Part shown: piece by piece, positions 22,460 through 31,947 of the stretch
How positions within the stretch are numbered: position 1 is the first letter of the stretch
Layout of the letters: every line of letters starts with the position of its first letter
Source of the DNA: Hypomesus transpacificus
Taxonomy: Eukaryota; Chordata; Actinopteri; Osmeriformes; Osmeridae
Direction: 5' to 3'
Assembly (NCBI RefSeq): GCF_021917145.1
Contig: NC_061080.1
Span: 2,647,497 to 2,711,496, forward strand
Length of the DNA: 64,000 bases
Notes under the pieces: generated by a model
The model's database searches: none
The model's input: only the letters and a program-made list of their open reading frames with translations
Told to the model about the DNA's origin: nothing
Made by a program: the position numbers and the translations under genes

Positions 22460-24185
22460 ATGGTTGTGGATTTTGCAATATGTCTAAAGTGAGTTTATAA
22501 CATGATACATTTCTATGGTGTCTGTTGGTGGGATTTCATCTAACTAGTCTTGTCTTTTTAGTTTTTTTTTGATGGGTTGTCTGCTGGTTGGAGCTGCTGT
22601 CTGTGCTCCTGTATTCCAAGGTACTTATTTTGTTGGTGGGTAGAACCCATTACTTTCAGTAGAATCCATTTATTTGAGTCAAGATCAACAGTTTGCCTTT
22701 CAACTTGCTTATGTTTCTCTTTCCACAGGTGACTCTGGTAACTCAATGGGAAAAGTCTTCCCTGGATCCAGCCCCCGACTCGTTGCATCACAGAAGCAGA
22801 CTGAGAAGCCCATCAGCAACAAGGTCACTCAGAAACTGTCTAACCCAAGGGGCTTGAAGCATGGTAACGGCATCTTTGGACTTGCAAGGAACAGCAAATC
22901 ACCATTCCTGTCCAGTCAGTACATGAAACCCTCATCTAACTCGGGTAATGCCTTCCTGTCACATAAGAGTGTTAAACTACCGCAAGCTGGTCAGTCCACT
23001 CACTTTGATTTTAATGTTGAAGTGAAAAAGCTTGTGGATAACTGTGAGAGGGGTGACTCATCTGGCTGCGACATGGGCACTGAGAACGGCGTCGGGGTCA
23101 GCTGCAGTGACCCATCCGGGTGCGACTTGGACACTGACGACAGCGGTGGGGTCAGTTGCAGTGATCAATCTGGGTGTGACTCGGACACTGACGACAGCGG
23201 TGGGGTCAGTTGCAGTGACCAATCCGGGTGTGACTCGGACACTGACGACAGCGGCGGGGTCAGCTGCAGTGACCCATCCGGGTGTGACTCGGACACAGAC
23301 AACAGCGGTGGGGTCAGTTGCAGTGACCAATCTGGGTGTGACTCGGACACTGACGACAGCGGTGGGGTCAGCTGCAGTGACCCATCCGGGTGTGACTCGG
23401 ACACAGACAACAGCGGTGGAATCAGCTGCAGTGACCCATCCGGGTGTGACTCGGACACTGACGACAGCGGCGGGGTCAGCTGCAGTGACCCATCCGGGTG
23501 TGACTCGGACACTGACGACAGCGGCGGGGTCAGCTGCAGTGACCCATCCGGGTGTGACTCGGACACTGACGACAGCGGCGGGGTCAGCTGCTGTGACCCA
23601 TCCGGGTGTGACTCGGACACAGACAACAGCGGTGGGGTCAGTTGCAGTGACCAATCTGGGTGTGACTCGGACAATGACGACAGCGGTGGGGTCAGCTGCA
23701 GTGACCCATCCGGGTGTGACTCGGACACAGACAACAGCGGTGGAAACAGCTGCAGTGACCCATCCGGGTGCAGTACGGACTCTGAAAACGGCGGCGGGGT
23801 CAGCTGCAGTGACCCATCCGGGTGCGACTTGGACACTGATGACAGTGGCAGGTTCAGCTGCAGTGACCTATCCGGGTGCAGTACAGACTCTGAAAGCGGT
23901 GGGGTCAGCTGCAGTGACTCATCTAGCTGCAGTAAGGACACTGGTGGCACAAGCATCAGCAACGAGAGCACTGGAACTGACAGCGGCAGTAGGGAGTACC
24001 ATCCGGATAGTGGTGCTGAGGCCTCTCAAGAAACCACAGGCCCAAGGACACGCCCCTTCTCAAATGTCCGCGCCAAGTACCGCACCAAGTACCGCAGAAG
24101 AGAATTTGTTTCCTCCCAAAAGCAATATACCCCTGGGGAGTTCAAAACCCATCGTGGCCATAACCCCTTCTTGGTGTACTGGTGA
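22460..24185 (+). CDS. Unrecognised secreted Cys/Asp/Ser tandem-repeat protein
   Basis: I do not recognise this protein. Exons: 22460-22488, 22562-22620 and 22729-24185 (TGA), in phases 2 and 1, giving about 515 aa. A 3' UTR intron (donor GAG|GTGAGT at about 24200) leads to a last exon with AATAAA at 24335. The spliced N-terminus MVVDFAICLNFFLMGCLLVG followed by AAVCAPVFQ is a clear signal peptide that only appears after splicing. A basic, Ser/Lys-rich region of about 100 residues follows. Next come about 16 copies of an 18-residue unit, consensus DPSGCDSDTDDSGGVSCS (23055-23915), each with two cysteines and four to five aspartates. The tail is basic and aromatic (RAKYRTKYRRREF ... RGHNPFLVYW). 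The charge pattern suggests an extracellular Ca-binding or matrix protein. Introns are not phase 0, which argues against the SCPP family. It lies between erp27 and osteocalcin. Confidence 0.75.
23055..23915 (+). repeat. 54-bp minisatellite encoding about 16 copies of an 18-aa unit
   Basis: The unit is 54 bp, in frame throughout. Inner copies differ only at a few places (Pro/Gln at position 2, Asp/Asn at position 11). Outer copies (first one, last three) are more diverged, the pattern expected of unequal exchange. One copy lacks a codon, and one has SCC instead of SCS. Confidence 0.95.
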
Positions 24186-24345
24186 CACTAGACCAGAGGT
24201 GAGTCTTTAACTGGCTGACATCTGTGGAAAGACATTTCCATTAGATAAGTTTCCATTGTGTTCCTAATCATTGCTTTATTGTTTGTTTCAGGTTTTCCTT
24301 CAAACTTGTAAGGTGGAACATGTTCAACTTGACCAATAAATGCTC
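24186..24345 (+). other. 3' UTR of the repeat-protein gene with a UTR intron
   Basis: After TGA, GAG|GTGAGT (about 24200) and a TTTGTTTCAG acceptor (about 24291) mark an intron in the 3' UTR. AATAAA lies at 24335-24340. Confidence 0.55.
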
Positions 24346-25429
24346 ACTAATGCCTCGTTGTCCTTTTGATTAATTGTTAGTTATTGGGTTTTTTTTGTCC
24401 CATGTTGCAGCTGCTGATATGTCGGATAGTTGATTTGGTGTTGGCTTTATTGGAGTTTGCAATGTGCAGGCTGTTTTTGCATCAGTAAACACATCTATAC
24501 TGACACAAAGTTAACTTTATATTGTATTTCTGTGACTTAGCTAGCCAGAATTTAATTCATAGAACCCTTTGAAAGAGCCTGATTGTTATGTCAGCAATTT
24601 TCACTTGGCCCTGTTTGGAGTTTTAAAATCAATACTCAACTTGTGACAGTATGCCCAAAAAACATTGCCAATTGAAAAGTTCTCCAGCAAGTAGGCCAAG
24701 TCTTCATTCGATGCCTGACTCAGCAATTACGTCAAATCCCTGTTGTCTTTAAGCTAAACTGGAGTCGTTGATCGTTTTGTGCAGTTCACGAAGCAACAAT
24801 TGACAGCTAATAACGTTCCAGCCACTTAAAGTATCTATTTCATATTGTCTTACTGTAAGTTGGCGAGCCAGATTTGCGACTTGAGACAGAAAACCCTTTG
24901 AAAAGGAGCTGGTTCGACGTTATGCCAGCGTCAACACTGCTAACATAGCTGGACTGGTGTTATTGTGGAGTCTGCCTTGAGTGTCATGGAAAGCGGTGCA
25001 CTTTATAGGAATATTTCCTTTTTAAGAAACATTCATCAAAGCAACACACAGCATTTTAACTTCAGTTTTGAGATCACTTTTTCAAGTGTCTAGTGGAGTT
25101 CCACCCTGATTTAGATCAACAGGGCCAGTTTAACATGACTATAAGAGCTCTATCATAAAACTGTCAGCTGATTATTTTGGGGGGCATCTCGAAGCGCTGT
25201 TACAAACAACTTCAAACATGGTCTTTGGGTCCTGAACAATGACAACTTTGTGAGATTAGTTGGACACTTGTTGCCCTAAAATTCAACCATAAAACCAGAC
25301 ATTCCTTGCATAATATATACAATGGGAAAAACAAGTTATTGTTAGGCCTATATGGAAAGCTGTTTGAGAGGGTCCCAGAGTTTAAGTAGGCCTAGTTAGG
25401 TTTGTGGTTTGATGAGGGGACTGACCTGA

Positions 25430-25690
25430 GAGGTTTTGAACCTCATGCGTGCAGTCAGGTCAGGTGTGGGAAGCAGACAAAACAGACAACTTCCTTACTG
25501 GACATATACGGCATTGATTAGATCTGTCGTTGACTATCGCTGTCTAGTTTACAGTACTGCTGCGCCATCATTTAAAAAATGTATACTTAGAAGTTGGCGT
25601 CGTCTTATTGGTCGACTTTGAAGGGTTGTATGGATGGTCACCCACCTACTGCAGAGGCACTTACAGATTGCTGAGTGAATGAAACCCCCT
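25430..25690 (+). pseudogene. LINE reverse-transcriptase 3' fragment, broken
   Basis: The translation carries NLMRAVRSGVGSRQNRQL, then YTALIRSVVDYRCLVYSTAA, like the NLLR...W..D...LL..YRALIRS.LDYGC..Y.SA block after the RT domain of vertebrate non-LTR elements. It is followed, with a frame break, by GHPPTAEALTDC, matching the usual TP..AL..E segment. Stops and a shift make it non-functional. Confidence 0.6.
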
Positions 25691-26021
25691 GTGGGACAGG
25701 TTTTGGTTGGACTGATGGTGTTAAGGCTGCTGCTCTAAGACTAAAAGGGATAGATATTGGTTCATCTGTTGTGTGGGGCAGGGGTGGACTGGCCATCGGG
25801 GTTACGGGGAGAATCCCGATGGGTCGACAGGGTTGGGATGGTCCAAAATACCAGCTCACTGCCATCACTAACCGGCCTTCCGTCTGACATCGCCAGCACG
25901 TCCAACTATTTTCCATATTACACAGCTTGAACACGTATAAATGTATCTAAGACCTTAATAGTTTACAATTGCCGACTGAGCTTGATACTCCTCCTCGCAA
26001 TCTGTATTTAACACAGCACAT

Positions 26022-26165
26022 GGCCGGGTTTCCCAGATTCGTTAAGAAGCTCTTAACGCTCAGAGCTTCTAAGGAGCGTTCTAAGAGCGTTCTAGAGTGT
26101 TCTTAGAACGCTCCTAAGAAGCTCTAAGCGTTAAGAGCTTCTTAACGAATCTGGGAAACCCGGCC
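26022..26165. mobile_element. 144-bp near-perfect palindrome, MITE-like
   Basis: The left arm begins GGCCGGGTTTCCCAGATTCG and continues TTAAGAAGCTCTTAACGCT. The right arm is its reverse complement, ending CGAATCTGGGAAACCCGGCC. The centre (about 26070-26115) is also largely self-complementary (GAGCGTTCTAAG / CTTAGAACGCTC). The whole element could fold into one hairpin. Confidence 0.85.
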
Positions 26166-28498
26166 CTTATGAGTTTGAATCAACCTCTTGTGTTTTCAGA
26201 CGTCTTTCTAACCCCCAGATGTGCTTTGGCAAGATGGCGTTACGTTAAGACGCAGCACCCAGGCGCTTTTCCAATTCTATCATCTAATCTAAATACAGCC
26301 TTTAAGGTATTTGAGGTGCGTTTTCTTTAGGGTTGTGACTCCACCACTTAAGGTTGGCTTGTCTAGAGTTGACTTGTCTTGAGCATCTTCTTACTCCCTC
26401 CTGTTTTCTGAGGGGAAATGGATCTGAGTCCCATATCAATCATGAGGAGAGGAATATGAGTGCACTTCCTGGGTTTTTACAACCACCTAAAAGCGGACAC
26501 AAATAATCTCCAGTTGCCATGGCTCCTGCAATGAGATGAGCACGTACTGTATGTTCAATAGATTACCACACCTGCAAATGTTAGCCTACCCGTTCATAAA
26601 TGTATGTTACCTTATATGACAGCTTAGTATGAAAGACAAAAGAGTAGGCCCTTGTATTTAACCCCCTACACCCTTTAGTAGAATATAGAAAGTGTTTAAG
26701 TACTTGGTCTGTGGTGTTAAATGTTACACAAAAATAAGTTTAGTCTTCGGAATAAGCTCCACTCTTGTGCAATATGCCATTGAGAGAGGGAGAGAACGTG
26801 TCTGTCTATGTATGACTGTGTGGATTGTATGTCTACAAACCTTAGACTCTCTACAAACAGCAGTGACAGTAAAAAAGCAAGCATTCCTCATTTGTCTAGA
26901 TGACCACGTGGCTTGCACTGTATGGGTTTTCAGGAACGAAACACAACCATAAAACACGACTGACCTAAAGCTGAAGCGTTTAAACACTGTTTGCTCTGAC
27001 CAATAGAGTGAGAGTCTGTGGCAAGTGTTTTCTCAAACTTTGTCCCCCCGCATTGAAACGCTTCCACAAAAATGAACACTGGACTAGACACTGAAATTAC
27101 ACCCCACTTATTCCAAGACAAATCCGTCACCAAGAATAACACCAGACCATGATGGGTGGCAAGGCCAACCTGCAACAACGGAGATCTTGGCAGTATTTGA
27201 CACAGTATGATAAAAGTGGACACCAACAGGCCCTCGCTGAAATATATTTATGTATACAGTGATAAATCTGCCTAAACATACAATCAACTTCTATACAGTG
27301 TTTAAATGGAAGTATGGCTGGCCTCCCATGTCCCCACACACTCCAACCATCTCAAAGCCATTCTAGGCAAACCCCAAAAAAGGGATCGCAGGCTTGAACT
27401 CTGATCCCCATGGCGAATAGACCGCTGGGCTTATAGCTTGCCGTTTCCAAACCAATGTGCATATCACATATGGGTCTGGCTTGCTAAAAAATACCCTGGA
27501 TTCCATATGTGGAAACACATCGAGCAAGGCCTGTTCAGAGTCTTTTGGTCCCCCCCCCCCCCCCCCCCCCCCCCCGTCATTTATTTATTTATTTGTTTCT
27601 TTTTGTTTGTAAAGCGTAGGCCCCGAGGTCGGGAAGGCCGTGGATCTATCTGGGTCTGGGCCTCTTTATATAGCGACTGGCTGCGGTTTGAGTGGGACTA
27701 GGCAACACTATAATTACCTTCTGTCAGATAATGAGTCTGGGTGCTGTCCCTTGTCACTCGATTAGTAGCATGGGGTTTACCCGCACTGTAGTTTGGGGTT
27801 TGTGGGGGTGGGAGATCAATTTTGGCACAAGCGAGCGACTGGCGTTCTACGGCCCTGGGTTACACTGATCTTGAATCCAATCACAATTTATGGATGATGT
27901 TATTTATAAATGCCAACGATGCTTGTGACCTATATGCCTTTTTGGGGGTGTTGCTGGTAGTTTTTATTTTGGGGTGGGGTTGGAACATTTCAGGGGTTCG
28001 CCGTGAATCGGTTTCCCCACAAACAAACAAAACCAAAAAACACAAAATGATTGGTTGGTCTGCAAAATGATTGACGTGAAAGTGCATGTTTTGGATTTAG
28101 AATTGAATCTCCTCAACAGAATGCTCATAAAAACATGTATGTAGAAAAACATCCATGTCGGATGAAATATCGCCATTCATTCCCCGATACCGTTTTATTT
28201 TTACTTACGATGTGTGTGTGTGGGGGGGTGTTTGTGTGTGTTTCACTCTAGATGTATCCCGATGTTTCTCGGATGTGGTCTTTGCCTAATCACACATCCC
28301 TGCTCGTTTGTTTGCATGCGAGCATGCTGTTTCATTGGCCTCAGTGTCTGGATCACACATGTTTGTGTGCCATGTATATGTAAGAATGTTTGTGTGGGTG
28401 AGATTTTATAGAACCCTGTGCCAAGGGGGGCGAGTAGGTGTCTGTTTGAACATGATGTGAGCAGATGCAAACGGAAGGGCTGACATTCGATTCCCTAA

Positions 28499-28564
28499 CC
28501 AATCAGAAGGGGCATCTGGTCGTGTGCATGACAGATGGGAGGATGCCCGGACCACAGTATATAT
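28499..28564 (+). promoter_or_regulatory. bglap: Osteocalcin promoter: CCAAT, RUNX site and TATA box
   Basis: CCAATC (28499), GACCACAG containing the RUNX core ACCACA (28551-28556) and TATATAT (28558-28564) line up about 130-195 bp before the ATG. A RUNX2 element in the proximal promoter is characteristic of osteocalcin genes. Here it abuts the TATA box. Confidence 0.5.
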
Positions 28565-28692
28565 TGACAAGGAATGGAGGGAAAGAGAGAGAAAAGGCAG
28601 CATCGAAAGTAGGAAGAAAACAAACGGGAAAGCCCAGAGACTGACAAGAGGCCAGCGATCCCAGAAGACGAGACAACCGCTCAACAAGCACC

Positions 28693-29991
28693 ATGAAGAC
28701 TCTGTCCCTGCTGTCTCTCTGCGCTGCCCTGTCAGTATCCTGGTCCACTTGGGGTATGAAAACTCAACAACCTTTTACAACCTTCCTTTCTATTCCTGTC
28801 AATGTACACAAACACAACCCTATTTAATAGTTACTAATACAACTCATGTTATGGTGTATTGAAACATGTATGTACTTCGTTATGATATCATGTGCTGTAT
28901 CCATGGGTTGTTTGGTGAGTTTGTGACTGTGATCTACAGATGTAGTCCTCGACCCCGCAGCTGTTGTTACACCTGAGCCCACACCCGCTGTGGACACTTC
29001 CTCTGCCTCGGACTCCTCCTCATCTTCATCCTCATCCTCGGAGTCTGACTCGGCTTCCTCATCGGCGTCTGACTCTGCCTCATCATCGGCGTCTGACTCT
29101 TCTGCCTCAGACTCTTCTTCCTCTTCTTCCTCCTCTTCCTCGGAGTCAGCTGGAGCCAGCACTGAGGGTATGTGTGTGTGTGTGTTCTGGCTCTGGTCAA
29201 TATCTGTGAGAGGGTTCATATGCATTTGTGTGCGTGTACTACACAATCTATAAACCTTAAGAAAGGGGAAGTGAAAAGTTTACACCTGTGTACTTGAAGA
29301 GGAAGGAAAACAGCGTTCACAGTTGAGGTAGTCGCTGTTTGGGGTCGTAAAGACAAACCGTGTAATCAAGTGTGTGTGTGTGGCTCGGGTGTGTTTTCCC
29401 TCAGCTCCTGAAGTGCTCATGAAGAGAGACCTGGCCTCCATCTTGTTGAGGAAGAGGAGGGCCGCCCCCGCCACCCCTGCAGGCCCAGCAGCCCTCACCC
29501 CCCTGCAGCTGGAGAGGTAACACACATTAACCCTCACGCATGGCCTTCTGGGAAAGATCTATCTACCATGGGGCCTTTTCTGAGATGTAGAAGCCTAAAT
29601 TAGTCCTTTAACAACCATATGGGTGTCACTGGTTATGAGGCGGTTGTTGCAGTGTGCTGGCGCAATGGCGCTTAGAGGGAAGGCGGTACGGTTAATGGCT
29701 TCCGCAGCTGCCACATGAGGTCAAATGTTGTCTGAGTTGTCTTTGCGTGCCCAACGTAACATGTACAAGCAGTACAGTCTTGGAGTTTGGCTTCAAACCT
29801 GTGGATTGTAAAATGCAGAACATTTAATGATATCAGCGATTTCCTCTGAGTTATTTTTGAGTCTCCCTCTCTCTCTCTGCCCACTTAGCCTAAGTGAGGT
29901 GTGCGAGCTGAATGTGGCGTGCGATGACATGGCCGACACCGAAGGCATCGTTGCAGCATACACCGCTTACTACGGACCCGTCCCCTTCTAA
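28693..29991 (+). CDS. bglap: Osteocalcin (bone Gla protein), fish OC2 type with Ser/Asp-rich propeptide
   Basis: Osteocalcin is a secreted bone-matrix protein that binds Ca and hydroxyapatite through gamma-carboxyglutamates. Exons: 28693-28753, 28940-29167, 29405-29516 and 29889-29991 (TAA), phases 1, 1 and 2, giving 167 aa. Signal peptide [20 protein letters not shown]. Exon 2 encodes a long Ser/Asp/Glu-rich stretch of about 50 residues. Exon 3 carries the carboxylase recognition region ([16 protein letters not shown]) and the RKRR furin site. The mature part has the three Gla positions and both cysteines ([19 protein letters not shown]) and ends [10 protein letters not shown]. Most osteocalcins lack the acidic Ser expansion; it matches the OC2 form described from some fishes. 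Next to erp27 it sits where mammals have the paralogue MGP. Confidence 0.95.
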
Positions 29992-31055
29992 AAGACACTA
30001 TCCTAACCACCTAAGCTATTTTCTGATTACTCATAGAGTGTTCTCTGACGCTGTTGGTGTAAACTACATCTTTGTGAAAAGATGAAATGCTCCTTGTATG
30101 TTCCTAAAGGGGCAATGCTAAAAACATATCAAAGAGGAACTACTCCTGCCTTCTGTTTTGGAACCCAACTACCAGTTTTTTTTGCTGTCTGAAAGCCATG
30201 AATCCGTGTGAAACTGTCCGTCCAAGTGCAAAGTGTAAGTTTGTATATTTGTAATGCACGAGGAAGCAATGTTTTGCATTGAGCTTTGGTAACAAGGAGA
30301 TACTCCAAACAAGATCTGTGGAAACTACAGTATAGAAGTGTATATTTTTGAATGCAATCACAAATTGTGCTAAAACAGCAAATGTATTGTCCTGATGTAT
30401 CATGTTTATCCTTTTGTAGTATTACGCTTAGTTGAAATGCACATCATTTATCTTCAAAGTAACAAAAGTTATTTGCATCTGAAAGAAAATACATTATTTT
30501 GTCTTGTAATTAGTGTCCTTACTATAAAATTGTATTTGGTTTATGAGTTGTTGTATGGCTGATAAAGGCCCATTTAAGGTGTGGCTAAGAAATTATTTAG
30601 GGGATATGACGACCAGAACCTTTTGCCTTTGAATGAAAACATGTTTAAACAAATATAAATTATATCAGACAAAAAAGCAAAACACATAGGGCCTATGTAG
30701 CCTACATGAAACCAGCAAAGCAGGGACCATATTGAAATGTATGATGGGCTGGTACTGGCACACTGTTCGCGAACATTGAGGACGTAGAGCTATTAATTTG
30801 ATTCACGTGTTTGTTCTGACACATTAGCTTGTTCAGCAGATGTCAAAATTATCTATATTTCTATCACATTCTTCACCTGTCATTATTGTGTCTAGAATGT
30901 AGGCAGTCCTCCAGGGTAAAAGCTGTTTCCTGGCCTAGGTTTCACGTGACCGCACGGCCACAGTTCAGAAACTGCGCGCACAGCACTGAAGAGAGACTAA
31001 CCAAACGGGGAAATAGCGTTTGAAGATAATTATCGTGGGGAAATATATTTGTTCG
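29992..31055. other. Osteocalcin 3' UTR and spacer to tom1
   Basis: AT-rich, no further coding sequence. I did not find a canonical AATAAA soon after the stop; a variant signal is probable. The tom1 promoter region starts near 30900. Confidence 0.45.
30941..30950 (+). promoter_or_regulatory. tom1: E-box/CLEAR-like motif upstream of tom1
   Basis: TTCACGTGAC matches the TFEB/USF CLEAR consensus GTCACGTGAC at 9 of 10 positions. It lies about 135 bp before the tom1 ATG, in the right place for a proximal promoter element of an endolysosomal gene. Confidence 0.4.
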
Positions 31056-31076
31056 ATGTCGGCAATTGTGGAAAAA

Positions 31077-31914
31077 ATGGAGTTTCTCATAGGAAGCCCG
31101 TTCACTACGCCTGTCGGACAAAGAATAGGTAGGCAGTGGGTTACGTTTGTTATTTCGTCTCAGAACCACGAAACTTGTTCAATTTAGTCACTATAGTTAC
31201 TACAGCTAATCTAAATTGAAACTAAATCATATTAAACTATTTTAAAGTCAAGTTCACTAGGCTTCAGAGTCAAAGTTTAAAATCCAAACGTAGAATTGTA
31301 ATGGGGTTAATCATTATGGTTAATATTGGACTTTAAACATGTATTCTAAACCAATAATAAAATAGCGGTGGGTCTTAGAATTGCAATATCCCATTCGATT
31401 CGTCATCTGATCTTGCATGACATCAAATGTAACGAATCACAAGGAGTGGCAAAGTTTCATTTCTAACTTCTTCATTCTACATTGTAGCGGGACTGTTACT
31501 TGTAGGCTATCCCTATACTGTACACATCCTGTTTTGATCTAATTCCTGTAGCCAACTGAAACTGGACATGAAAGGTTATATTAAAATGAAGGCCTATGTA
31601 AATGTGTTCAAGCTAGGTTCCAGTAGTCAGTTCAAACACCGTTACTTAAATGGCCTTGATGGTTGGATGATTGAAGGATGACGTAATGGATGTTTAGATT
31701 TGGGAAGCTGACAATCCTCATTAGCGATAGGCTAACTAACTAAACGATTATTTATTTAGGCTACGTCATACAGATAAGAACTTTATGCCGGGATGTTTTA
31801 GAGTCTTCCTTCCTGGTTATCCTTTCCAACTCCCTCATCCGCTACATGAATGCATCAGCTAGCTCCCCAAGAACGTTAACCGAAGCAGCTGACAGTCACA
31901 TGAAAAAGGAGTGA

Positions 31915-31947
<33 letters not shown>

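Larger units (their letters stand above)
24346..28490. other. Repeat-rich spacer between the repeat-protein gene and osteocalcin
   Basis: No intact gene was found. It holds a LINE fragment (25430-25690), a repeat beginning GGGGTGGACTGGCCATCGGG (about 25783-25900), a long palindrome (26022-26165) and a C homopolymer (about 27550-27575). Open frames are short and unlike known proteins. Confidence 0.5.

Noticed and set aside
23058-23971. Minus-strand frames of 198 and 268 codons
   Set aside because: Antisense shadows of the same minisatellite, with no promoter, splice or family support.
22460-24185. Assigning the repeat gene to the SCPP or MGP/osteocalcin family
   Set aside because: Introns are phase 2 and 1, not the phase 0 of SCPP genes. 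There is no Gla domain or carboxylase recognition motif.
23032-24210. 392-codon frame (Thr/Ala/Val-rich) overlapping the repeat gene
   Set aside because: It is the shifted reading of the 54-bp repeat. It lacks the signal peptide, and its frame does not link to the upstream exons.
26022-26165. CRISPR-like or bacterial terminator hairpin
   Set aside because: One palindrome in a vertebrate genome, no direct repeat array; fits a foldback MITE.
28824-29246. 140-codon minus-strand Glu/Asp-rich frame
   Set aside because: Antisense of the osteocalcin Ser-rich exon; the high acidity simply mirrors serine codons.
31919-31946. G-quadruplex regulatory element in tom1 intron 1
   Set aside because: A plain G homopolymer whose length is prone to assembly error; no further evidence of function.
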